From an uncultured Alistipes sp. (GTDB taxonomy: Bacteria > Bacteroidota > Bacteroidia > Bacteroidales > UBA932): a stretch of DNA of 30,754 bases. The notes under the pieces are model-generated. The model was not told where the DNA came from, ran no database searches, and saw only the letters and a program-made list of their open reading frames with translations. How positions within the stretch are numbered: position 1 is the first letter of the stretch; each line of letters opens with the position of its first letter. The stretch covers positions 1-30,754 of the forward strand of contig URSC01000024.1 in the NCBI GenBank assembly GCA_900550465.1, read 5' to 3'. The position numbers were made by a program, and so were the translations under genes. Below, one piece after another: positions 1-7,025 of the stretch.

Positions 1-22
1 GCGGGCGCGCCCCGCCTCTCTC

Positions 23-928
23 ATGAGAGTCCATCTGAGGAAAATGTTCGAGGCTTCGGAACGGACAGACACCGACCGGTACCTGGCCCCGGATGCAGAT
101 ACACTCTCCTACGCACTGGAGCCGGATCTTTTTCAGGAACTGTACACCATCAACTTCTCAGGGATGCCCTCATTCGGCAACACCGGGGAACTGGACAGTT
201 TCTGCAGGAATATGGCAAAGGACAATTTCCCAGTCAACGAGACCCGTATCATCAAGGACATGAGGGACAACAAGAATTTCTACTGGGAAAAGTTCTACCT
301 CAAGCTGAAACCGATCACAGCAGCCTTCTGCTACCAGATGTCCGGAATCGCAGGAGACAACAACATACACGACATCTGGAGCGACACCTGCATCTCGGTC
401 AACCGCGCGGTAGTGGAGCGCCGCCTCAAGGAGCCGGTGGACTCGAAAGCCGTGATATCCTACTCGGTAGGAGTCCTGAAAAATAAGAACAAGGAACTTG
501 CCCGCAACCGTGCCAAGACCCCTGCCGACATCGATGCCATTCAGTATAAGCTCACTGCGGAGGATGACGAAAAATATTTCAACAATCCTGTTACAAAACC
601 TGAAAATTTTCCGTCACAAGCAGGAGGCCTTGCCAATTATATCGACTTTTCGGACAAAGATTCCGTCCAGGGGTATTTTGTCGTCATATTATATAATAAG
701 GAGCACCCGCTCCATGACGAACTGATCAAGGGATACGAGGACAAGGTACAGAGGATGTTCGAGCATTACATAGACGGACTTTCGTACGAGAAGATCGTCG
801 CCCGGCACTTCGGAGACATGGAGGGAAAGGAACTGGTGAAGGAATGCGCCAGAGTCAGACAGGAGATAAAAAGACTCAAGACCAGCCTGTATGACCGGTA
901 TAAGAAAATGATTGAGAAATACAGATGA
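23..928 (+). CDS. ECF-like RNA polymerase sigma factor with long N-terminus and linker
   Basis: The middle of the protein (roughly residues 88-165) resembles sigma-70 region 2: a helix starting FYLKLKPITAAFCYQM, an acidic HDIWSDTC segment, then a basic helix ending KNKNKELARNRAK. The C-terminus (about 235-301) resembles region 4, with GLSYEKIVARHFG as the first helix of a helix-turn-helix and a basic recognition-like helix. At 301 residues it is much longer than a usual ECF factor (about 160-200), with extra sequence before region 2 and a linker of about 70 residues. The downstream gene overlaps it by ATGA and encodes an anti-sigma-like protein, which supports the call. The start is uncertain: the frame is open to the window edge, and ATG at 44 (residue 8) has GAGG just upstream. 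The family call comes from pattern only and identity is weak. Confidence 0.6.
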   Translation: MRVHLRKMFEASERTDTDRYLAPDADTLSYALEPDLFQELYTINFSGMPSFGNTGELDSFCRNMAKDNFPVNETRIIKDMRDNKNFYWEKFYLKLKPITAAFCYQMSGIAGDNNIHDIWSDTCISVNRAVVERRLKEPVDSKAVISYSVGVLKNKNKELARNRAKTPADIDAIQYKLTAEDDEKYFNNPVTKPENFPSQAGGLANYIDFSDKDSVQGYFVVILYNKEHPLHDELIKGYEDKVQRMFEHYIDGLSYEKIVARHFGDMEGKELVKECARVRQEIKRLKTSLYDRYKKMIEKYR

Positions 929-1350
929 GCGGACATATCGACATAAGGACACTTTCGGACTACTTCCTGAACCGGCTCACCTCCGAGGAGGAGACCGCTG
1001 TTCAGGAACATCTTTCCGTATGTCGCGAATGCAGGGCCAGACTCGAGGCCATGCGCCGCCTGCGCCGGGGGATGTTCGGGGAGGAGGAAAGCAGCATGGA
1101 GCGCCGCCCCGTATTCTTCCGGGTTCTCCGCTCCGGCTGGACCAAGGCCGCCGCGGCCGTCATCCTCATCTGCGGCATCGGCATATTCACCTACGACACC
1201 GTCCGCAACAGGAGCAACGTGGTGGAGCAGCACCAGATCCGGAACGCACGCGACATCGAGAACGAAGTCTTCGCCATAGACACATTCGACACAGAGGATT
1301 CTCTTTACTACCAGGAGAAATACGGAGACAAATTCCTTTACACCAGATAA
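925..1350 (+). CDS. Anti-sigma-factor-like zinc-finger membrane protein
   Basis: This 141-residue protein has an N-terminal H29-x3-C33-x2-C36 motif (HLSVCRECRARLE), typical of the zinc-binding anti-sigma domain, followed by a basic segment and one membrane helix at about 74-90 (AAAAVILICGIGIF). About 50 residues follow and should be periplasmic. Its start codon overlaps the stop of the sigma-like gene (ATGA), so the two are probably translationally coupled and act as a pair: the cytoplasmic domain would hold the sigma factor at the membrane until a signal releases it. The periplasmic part is short and shows no recognisable sensor domain. A hairpin terminator follows. The function is inferred from the motif and the context. 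Confidence 0.62.
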   Translation: MSGHIDIRTLSDYFLNRLTSEEETAVQEHLSVCRECRARLEAMRRLRRGMFGEEESSMERRPVFFRVLRSGWTKAAAAVILICGIGIFTYDTVRNRSNVVEQHQIRNARDIENEVFAIDTFDTEDSLYYQEKYGDKFLYTR

Positions 1351-1372
1351 TTTTAAAAAACTGCATAAAGTT

Positions 1373-1402
1373 AAAAACGGATATTTCATGTCCGTTTTTT
1401 TT
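1373..1402 (+). terminator. Rho-independent terminator after the sigma/anti-sigma pair
   Basis: A 9-bp stem (1373-1381 AAAAACGGA pairing with 1391-1399 TCCGTTTTT) has a 9-base loop and runs directly into a T tract. It lies 22 bases after the anti-sigma stop codon, so the sigma operon ends here and the next gene needs its own promoter. Confidence 0.75.
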
Positions 1403-1444
1403 TATTTTATCCCAGACCGGCCCCTCCTTCCATATCTTCGCCGC

Positions 1445-2560
1445 ATGGAATACGACGAGACAGTATATGCCTGCGCCCTCAACAGGGTATTCAACTACAA
1501 CTGCCGGGATGCCCGGCGGCTTACGGACATGTTCGCATCCCCAGGGGACATTTTCGCCCTGTCGGAAAGGGAACTGCTGGAGCTGCTCGGTGACGGCGGC
1601 CATTACAGCAGTGCTCTGAAGGATCCGCGGACATTGAAGACCGCGTGGGAGGAAGTGAAGTGGGTAAGGGAGCACGGCATCCGGATCATATACATCCGCG
1701 ACAGGGAATACCCCGGAAGGCTGAGAGAATGCCCGGATGCACCCGTCATCCTGTTCCACATGGGCAGAGCAGAACTTAACCACGCCCGGACCATAGCCAT
1801 TGTAGGGACAAGGAAGGCCACCGTATACGGCAGGGAACAGTGCCGCAGGATAGTGGAGAGTCTCTCCCGCCTGAGCGTGAAACCGGCCGTCATAAGCGGG
1901 CTGGCATACGGCATAGACATCACAGCGCACACCGCCGCCATGGAATACGGGCTGCCGACCATAGCAGTCCTGCCCACAGGACTGGACAGCATCTATCCCC
2001 CGCAGCACAGGCAGCATGCTGTCAGGATAGCGGGCCAGGGAGCCCTTGTCACGGATTTCCCGAAAGGCTCCACCCCCATGGCCGTCACATTCCTCAGGCG
2101 CAACCGCATCATAGCCGGGATGTCCGACGGCGTAGTCCTGGTTGAGTCGGCAGAAAAAGGAGGAGGCCTGATTACCGCCCGCACCGCCCTTTCCTACTCC
2201 AGGGAGGTGATGGCCGTCCCCGGACGTGTCGGCGACCCGCTGTCGGCAGGATGCAACCGCCTGATCGAGGCCAATGCGGCCGCACTCATATCATCTCCGG
2301 AGAGTGTAGCGTCCTATATGGGCTGGAACGACAGGAATGTAACAGGACGGCGGGAAGTTCTTGAGCAACTTTTTGAAAAAAGTGACTACATCCGACGGAA
2401 TATTTTACTAGCTTTATCGGCTGATTCGGTTCTCAGCCGCAACGAACTGATAAGGAAATCCGGAGCCGATCCCTCCGATACCCTGGCGGCTCTTACCGAG
2501 ATGGAGCTGGACGGGACTGTCGGATCGGACATTTACGGCAATTATATATTAAAGGTATAG
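1445..2560 (+). CDS. dprA: DNA-processing protein DprA (Smf)
   Basis: DprA binds incoming single-stranded DNA during natural transformation and loads RecA; in many non-competent bacteria it is simply conserved. The Rossmann-like core runs from about residue 117 and shows the family signatures IAIVGTRKAT, VISGLAYGIDITAH, PTGLDSIYPPQH, FLRRNRIIAGMSDG and GGGLITARTAL. The last 60 residues look like the winged-helix C-terminal domain. I start at ATG 1445 (371 residues) because the upstream in-frame ATG at 1388 lies inside the terminator hairpin of the previous operon and adds a non-conserved, proline-rich stretch. tatD follows after a single base, so the two are very likely cotranscribed. Confidence 0.93.
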   Translation: MEYDETVYACALNRVFNYNCRDARRLTDMFASPGDIFALSERELLELLGDGGHYSSALKDPRTLKTAWEEVKWVREHGIRIIYIRDREYPGRLRECPDAPVILFHMGRAELNHARTIAIVGTRKATVYGREQCRRIVESLSRLSVKPAVISGLAYGIDITAHTAAMEYGLPTIAVLPTGLDSIYPPQHRQHAVRIAGQGALVTDFPKGSTPMAVTFLRRNRIIAGMSDGVVLVESAEKGGGLITARTALSYSREVMAVPGRVGDPLSAGCNRLIEANAAALISSPESVASYMGWNDRNVTGRREVLEQLFEKSDYIRRNILLALSADSVLSRNELIRKSGADPSDTLAALTEMELDGTVGSDIYGNYILKV

Positions 2561-2561
2561 T

Positions 2562-3335
2562 ATGATCGACACACACTCCCACCTCTATGACGAGGCCTTC
2601 CGCGAGGACTTTCCACAGGCCCTTCAGAGAGCTGTGGACGCAGGAGTAGAACATCTGGTATTTCCAGGCATCGATTCATCCGTCCACGGGCGGATGATGG
2701 AATGCGCCGCCGCGGCAGACGGAAGGGTGAGTGTCGCAACAGGCCTCCATCCGACATCCGTGGACAGGAACTGGAAACACGAGCTGGACTTTGTCGAGGC
2801 CAGGCTGGCCGAGGGCGGATGGACGGCTATGGGTGAGATAGGGCTGGACCGGCACTGGTCCGATGAATTTTTCAGGGAGCAGGTGGAGGTATTCAGACAG
2901 CAGATGATATGGGCCGATGAAGCCGGCCTGCCGGTCATCATACACGTACGCGACGCCCACGACACGGTGTTCGAAGTCCTGGACGGACTGGCTGAGGCCG
3001 GCATAGGCATGAAAGGTGTCTTCCACGCCTTCTCCGGCAGCATTGAGACTTACCGCAGGATCCGCCGGTACGGAGACTTCCGCGTAGGCATCGGAGGAGT
3101 CGTCACATACAAGAACGCCGGCATAGCCTCCACCGTAAAGACTATTCCGCTAGAGGACATCCTGCTGGAAACTGACTCGCCCTGGCTCACTCCCGTACCT
3201 TACAGGGGCAGGCGCAACGAGTCCTCATACCTGGGCCTGATAGCCGGAAAGATCGCGCAGATCAAGGAAATGCCCGTCGAGGCCGTAGACCTTGCGACAA
3301 CCGCCGCAGCAAAAGCATTATTTAACCTGACATAA
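2562..3335 (+). CDS. tatD: TatD-family metal-dependent hydrolase (DNase)
   Basis: This 257-residue protein matches the usual length of TatD enzymes, TIM-barrel two-metal hydrolases reported to have DNase activity. Metal-binding residues are all visible: H5 and H7 in DTHSHL, E92 in MGEIGLD, H128 in IHVRDAH, H155 in VFHAFSGS, and D205 in LLETDSPWL. The segment that follows, PVPYRGRRNESSYL, is also characteristic of the family. The gene starts one base after the dprA stop and is followed 15 bases later by ansA, so the three probably form one transcription unit. The family is certain; the physiological substrate is not. Confidence 0.92.
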   Translation: MIDTHSHLYDEAFREDFPQALQRAVDAGVEHLVFPGIDSSVHGRMMECAAAADGRVSVATGLHPTSVDRNWKHELDFVEARLAEGGWTAMGEIGLDRHWSDEFFREQVEVFRQQMIWADEAGLPVIIHVRDAHDTVFEVLDGLAEAGIGMKGVFHAFSGSIETYRRIRRYGDFRVGIGGVVTYKNAGIASTVKTIPLEDILLETDSPWLTPVPYRGRRNESSYLGLIAGKIAQIKEMPVEAVDLATTAAAKALFNLT

Positions 3336-3350
3336 CATCTGACAGACCTT

Positions 3351-4394
3351 ATGCAAGACAAGAGAACATCCATCCTGCTCGTCTATACAGGCGGCACCAT
3401 CGGAATGAAACAGGATCCGGTTACCTTCGACCTGCGTCCTTTCGACTTCTCGCAGATCCTCGAAGAAGTGCCCGAGCTCAAGAAGTTCGGATACCGCATC
3501 GACACATACTCCTTCGATCCGGTCATAGACTCGTCCGACGTCAACATCGAGTTCTGGAAAAGACTCACCAGACTCATCGAGGACAACTACGGCAGCTACG
3601 ACGGGTTCGTCATCCTGCACGGAACGGACACCATGTCGTTCTCGGCCTCCGCACTCAGCTTCATGCTCGGCGACATCACCAAGCCCGTGGTCTTCACCGG
3701 CAGCCAGCTGCCCATCGGAATGCTGCGTACGGACGGCAAGGAAAACCTCATCTCGTCAATTGAGATTGCCGCGTCCAAGGACCCCTACGGCCATCCCATG
3801 GTTCCCGAGGTCTGCATCTACTTTGAGAGCCAGCTGTACAGGGGCAACCGGACCACAAAATACACAGCGGAGAACTTCAGGGCCTTCCGCTCCGCCAACT
3901 ACCCCGTTCTGGCGGAAGTAGGCATTCACATCAAGTTCAACACCGCGTTCATCCGCTATCCCGACGACTGGTCCAGACCGCTCAGGCCGGTATACAGCCT
4001 GGATCCGTCTGTACTCATCATTAAGGTCATCCCAGGGATGAAACAGGAGATACTCGACGCCATGGTGAGCATCCCGGGCACCAGGGCCATCATCCTGGAA
4101 ACCTACGGCTCCGGAAACGCACCTTCCGGGAAGTGGTTCACAGACACTTTGAAAAAAGCCATCGACAGGGGCCTGATAGTTCTCAACATAACACAGTGCC
4201 TGGCCGGCAGGGTCGACATGGACACCTACTCGACCGGAAAGTCGCTGAAGAATATCGGAGTCGTCGGAGGTGGAGACTGCACCACGGAAGCCGCAGTGGC
4301 CAAGTTATTTTTTTTACTAGGCCAATACGCTGATAATAAGGATATTGTTTATTTTCTTGAAAAAAATATGCGCGGAGAACTCACTGAAATGTAG
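3351..4394 (+). CDS. ansA: L-asparaginase type I (cytoplasmic)
   Basis: The enzyme hydrolyses L-asparagine to aspartate and ammonia. The 347-residue length, the absence of a signal peptide and the start LLVYTGGTIGM indicate the cytoplasmic type I enzyme. T16 in TGGTIG is the expected nucleophile, and T92-D93 in HGTDTM form the second catalytic motif. Other family stretches are VFTGSQLPIG and the serine/glycine-rich ETYGSGNAPSG. The last 90 bases are strikingly AT-rich and contain a run of eight T (about 4308-4315) inside the reading frame; the encoded tail still reads as a normal family C-terminus. It is the last gene of the dprA-tatD-ansA group, and no terminator hairpin is evident before the tRNA promoter. 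Confidence 0.93.
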   Translation: MQDKRTSILLVYTGGTIGMKQDPVTFDLRPFDFSQILEEVPELKKFGYRIDTYSFDPVIDSSDVNIEFWKRLTRLIEDNYGSYDGFVILHGTDTMSFSASALSFMLGDITKPVVFTGSQLPIGMLRTDGKENLISSIEIAASKDPYGHPMVPEVCIYFESQLYRGNRTTKYTAENFRAFRSANYPVLAEVGIHIKFNTAFIRYPDDWSRPLRPVYSLDPSVLIIKVIPGMKQEILDAMVSIPGTRAIILETYGSGNAPSGKWFTDTLKKAIDRGLIVLNITQCLAGRVDMDTYSTGKSLKNIGVVGGGDCTTEAAVAKLFFLLGQYADNKDIVYFLEKNMRGELTEM

Positions 4395-4414
4395 ATTTTA
4401 TGAAAAATAATTTC

Positions 4415-4422
4415 TAATTTTG
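4415..4422 (+). promoter_or_regulatory. Bacteroidota-type -7 element for the tRNA-Ser gene
   Basis: TAATTTTG matches the TAnnTTTG consensus exactly and ends 14 bases before the mature tRNA. No TTTG -33 box is present at the proper spacing; only a T-rich stretch is seen. Confidence 0.42.
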
Positions 4423-4436
4423 GCGGTGTTTTTAAC

Positions 4437-4524
4437 GGAGAGGTGGCCGAGTGGTCGAAGGCGCGCGCCTGGAAAGTGCGTAAACTCCAAAAGGGTTTCG
4501 CGGGTTCGAATCCCGCCCTCTCCG
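4437..4524 (+). tRNA. tRNA-Ser (anticodon GGA)
   Basis: A full class II cloverleaf can be drawn. The acceptor stem GGAGAGG (4437-4443) pairs with CCTCTCC (4517-4523), with discriminator G4524. The anticodon stem CGCGC/GTGCG encloses loop CTGGAAA with anticodon GGA at 4471-4473. A long variable arm follows, then the T arm GCGGG-TTCGAAT-CCCGC (4500-4516). The long variable arm and the G discriminator fit serine. CCA is not encoded. Confidence 0.97.
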
Positions 4525-4583
4525 CAAATTAGCTGATTGAAAAAACTCATTAAAAACTTGTTTAATAACTAATCAAAAATTGT

Positions 4584-5378
4584 ATGAAAAAAATCTTCAT
4601 GTTTTTGGCAGTTATGGGTCTCATGACTTTCACTGCACAATACGCATCTGCGCAGGACGGAGACTCTCTCACCACTGCTGATTCATCCGAACTGGTAGCC
4701 TTCGAGCCCGTTGACGAGGCTGCCGCAGAGGAGGCTCCCGCTGAGGCTCCCATGCATCAGGAAATCAAGAGGCTCTTCATCGAGGGTGGCGCCGGCTTCA
4801 TGGCCACCATCATCGCCTGCCTCGTATTCGGTCTTGCCGTTGCCATCGAGAGGATTATTTACCTGAACTTGGCCAGCACCAACACCGAGAAGCTTCTCAA
4901 GAAAGTTGAGGACGCTCTGAACAACGGTGGTGTAGAAGCAGCTAAGGACGTTTGCCGCAACACCCGCGGTCCTGTTGCATCCATCTTCTATCAGGGTCTG
5001 CTCCGCTACGACAAGGGAGTAGAGGAAGTTGAGAAATCCATCACATCCTACGGCTCTGTTCAGATGGGACAGCTTGAGGGCGGTCTCTCCTGGGTTACCC
5101 TCTTCATCGCTATCGCACCTATGCTCGGATTTATGGGAACTGTGATCGGTATGATTCAGGCATTCGACGAGATTCAGAGAGCAGGTGACATCAGCCCGAC
5201 CCTCGTTGCAGGAGGTATGAAAGTCGCTCTGATTACCACCGTCGGCGGTCTTATCGTCGCCATCATTCTCCAGATACTTTACAACTATCTTATCGCCAAG
5301 GTTGACGGCATCGTCCTCTCCATGGAAGACGCTTCCATCTCCCTCGTGGATATGATCGTAAAATATCAGAACAAGTAA
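4584..5378 (+). CDS. exbB: ExbB/TolQ/MotA-family proton channel subunit with signal peptide
   Basis: ExbB assembles with ExbD into a proton-driven inner-membrane motor that energises TonB-dependent outer-membrane transport. Residues 1-23 look like a cleavable signal peptide ending ASA-Q. An acidic, alanine-rich periplasmic stretch with EEAPAEAP follows, then three membrane helices at about 71-90, 168-190 and 208-235. The family core GFMGTVIGMIQAF and the last helix LITTVGGLIVAIILQILYNY are clear. An added N-terminal signal region is usual in Bacteroidota ExbB. Codon use here includes more GTT, GGT and CGT than its neighbours, which may reflect high expression. It is the first gene of a four-gene operon. 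Confidence 0.93.
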   Translation: MKKIFMFLAVMGLMTFTAQYASAQDGDSLTTADSSELVAFEPVDEAAAEEAPAEAPMHQEIKRLFIEGGAGFMATIIACLVFGLAVAIERIIYLNLASTNTEKLLKKVEDALNNGGVEAAKDVCRNTRGPVASIFYQGLLRYDKGVEEVEKSITSYGSVQMGQLEGGLSWVTLFIAIAPMLGFMGTVIGMIQAFDEIQRAGDISPTLVAGGMKVALITTVGGLIVAIILQILYNYLIAKVDGIVLSMEDASISLVDMIVKYQNK

Positions 5379-5390
5379 TTTAACAATCTC

Positions 5391-5858
5391 ATGACAAGCA
5401 AATTCACAAAAATATTAGAGATCTGTCTGCTGGTACTCTCTCTGGTAGGTCTGGTTGCATTCTTCATCTACAATGCGAACACCGGACTCTACACAGTAGC
5501 AAACGAGGCCGAGGCACTTGCCACCACCGGCATGCTCGATGTAGTGCTCTTCTGGGCATACGCGCTGGTTATCGCAGCCATCGTGCTTGTAGTGGTACTC
5601 TCGCTCATCAATATGGCGGGAAACAAGAAGTCCCTCAAGAAGACAGGTTTTCTACTGCTGATAGCCGTTGTGCTCATCGGCCTTTCCTACCTGCTGGCAA
5701 GCGGTGACCCCATCGCTGTCAACATGGAAGTACAGCCTACACATGCTACCCTGAAAATGACCGACACACTGCTCAACCTGAGTTATGCACTGGTTGTTAT
5801 CGCATTACTTGCTTTAGTATGGGGCAGCGTAAGAAATCTTATTAAAAATAGAGGTTAA
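5391..5858 (+). CDS. Small four-helix membrane protein between exbB and exbD
   Basis: I do not recognise a named family. The 155 residues contain about four hydrophobic helices: residues 9-27, 50-72, 84-102 and 128-148. A basic loop (NKKSLKKTG) sits between the second and third. The spacing is 12 bases after exbB and 6 before exbD, so it must be translated with the motor genes. A reasonable inference is an accessory or assembly component of the ExbB-ExbD complex, or a scaffold specific to Bacteroidota. Nothing in the sequence shows an enzymatic function. There is no signal peptide separate from the first helix. Confidence 0.75.
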   Translation: MTSKFTKILEICLLVLSLVGLVAFFIYNANTGLYTVANEAEALATTGMLDVVLFWAYALVIAAIVLVVVLSLINMAGNKKSLKKTGFLLLIAVVLIGLSYLLASGDPIAVNMEVQPTHATLKMTDTLLNLSYALVVIALLALVWGSVRNLIKNRG

Positions 5859-5864
5859 TCAATT

Positions 5865-6446
5865 ATGGCATCTAAGAAAACACCTGAAATAAACGGAGGT
5901 TCCATGGCGGACATCTCGTTCCTCATGCTGATCTTCTTCCTGATGGTGAGTACGATGGACCCTGAAACAGGTCTGTCCCGCCGTCTCCCTCCTATGCCTC
6001 CCGAGAACGCTCAGCTGGAGGACTTGAAGGTGAACCGTCGAAACATGCTCGACGTGAAGATCAACTCCAGGAACGGCGTTATGGCAGGCGGACAAGTTAT
6101 TCTTTCGGATGCGCAGCTTGAAGAGATTATTATTGAGTTCCTCACTAATCCCAATGACCGTTCGGATCTTCCCTCGAAGACCGTAAAGAATATCGAAGGC
6201 TTCGGAGAATACCCGGTATCTGAAGGTGTGATTTCACTCCAGAACGACCGTCAGAGTCTCTACAGCAAATACATCGAGATTACGGACGTTATAGTGAGAG
6301 CCATCAATAAGGTCAGGGATGATTTCGCAATGGCACATTTCGGTGCCGTCTACAACGACCTTCCTGTTGACAAGCAGGATATCGTCCGCGAGGCTATCCC
6401 TAACCGTCTCTCAGAGGCAGAACCTTTGGATGTAACTAAGCAATAA
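5865..6446 (+). CDS. exbD: ExbD/TolR-family biopolymer transport protein (first copy)
   Basis: The protein has a short cytoplasmic N-terminus, one membrane helix at about 16-30 (ADISFLMLIFFLMVST) and a periplasmic domain. D16 at the start of the helix is the conserved proton-carrying aspartate of ExbD. At 193 residues it is longer than a typical ExbD (about 140), with an extended periplasmic domain containing SRRLPPMPPE just after the membrane and a second hydrophilic portion up to the C-terminus. The gene lies 6 bases after the four-helix membrane protein and 13 bases before a second exbD, which suggests a hetero-oligomeric ExbD pair in the motor. Confidence 0.9.
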   Translation: MASKKTPEINGGSMADISFLMLIFFLMVSTMDPETGLSRRLPPMPPENAQLEDLKVNRRNMLDVKINSRNGVMAGGQVILSDAQLEEIIIEFLTNPNDRSDLPSKTVKNIEGFGEYPVSEGVISLQNDRQSLYSKYIEITDVIVRAINKVRDDFAMAHFGAVYNDLPVDKQDIVREAIPNRLSEAEPLDVTKQ

Positions 6447-6459
6447 GGAGGACTAAACA

Positions 6460-6939
6460 ATGGCAAAATTCATCAGAAAAGGAGACAAAGGAACACCCGG
6501 TATCAACACGGCATCCCTCCCGGACATCGTGTTCATGATTCTCATGTTCTTCATGGTCTCCACCAGTATGCGTCAGACTGACCGTATGGTGAATGTGAAG
6601 CTGCCTGAGGCTACAGAGGCAACCAAGCTCGAAAGAAAGGACCTCGCCTCCTACATCTTCATCGGTACTCCCTCACTGCAGTATCAGAAAGAGTACGGAA
6701 CGGACTCCCGAATCCAGCTCAATGACTCCTTCAGGACCGTAAAGGACATCAGCGACTTCGTAGCCGCTGAGCGTGAGGCCCTGAGTGAGGTTGACCGCGA
6801 GCTGATGAGCATCTCTCTTAAAATCGACGAGGGCACCCGTATGGGTATCGTCACCGAGGTTAAGCAGGAGCTCCGCCGTTGCTCCGCACTGAAGATAATG
6901 TACGCAGCAAGAAAGACTGCTCCCGCAGCAGTGAACTAA
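6460..6939 (+). CDS. exbD: ExbD/TolR-family biopolymer transport protein (second copy)
   Basis: This 159-residue ExbD paralogue has one membrane helix, LPDIVFMILMFFMVSTSM (about 20-37), with the key aspartate at D22. The periplasmic part then shows the usual VNVKLPEATEA start and a C-terminal alpha/beta domain ending LKIMYAARK. It is clearly different in sequence from the first copy, so the two are not a recent duplication. A GGAGG sequence lies upstream of the start (6447-6451), one of the few good Shine-Dalgarno matches in the window. The operon closes with a terminator about 20 bases after the stop. Confidence 0.9.
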   Translation: MAKFIRKGDKGTPGINTASLPDIVFMILMFFMVSTSMRQTDRMVNVKLPEATEATKLERKDLASYIFIGTPSLQYQKEYGTDSRIQLNDSFRTVKDISDFVAAEREALSEVDRELMSISLKIDEGTRMGIVTEVKQELRRCSALKIMYAARKTAPAAVN

Positions 6940-6959
6940 ATCTTACTGCTCAGATTGAG

Positions 6960-6996
6960 AAATGGGTGCCTCATGCATAGTGGGACACCCATTTTT
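6960..6996 (+). terminator. Terminator of the exbB-exbD operon
   Basis: Stem AAATGGGTG (6960-6968) pairs with CACCCATTT (6986-6994). The 17-base loop can itself pair partly, and the tail is a short T run. It lies 20 bases after the last exbD stop. Confidence 0.72.
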
Positions 6997-7025
6997 AACT
7001 AAATAACTTATTGTAACACAGAGTA

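Noticed and set aside
1433..1440. TATCTTCG just before dprA as a -7 promoter element.
   Set aside because: It matches seven of eight positions, but there is no TTTG box at the right distance and it would place the start of transcription at or inside the start codon.
1388..1444. Upstream in-frame ATG that would lengthen DprA by 19 residues.
   Set aside because: It lies in the loop of the terminator hairpin and gives a non-conserved leader.
4525..4583. Promoter for exbB in the AT-rich gap after the tRNA.
   Set aside because: Several TA- and TTG-rich words are present, but none gives a TAnnTTTG match with a correctly spaced TTTG. A promoter must exist or the tRNA transcript must read through; I cannot place it.
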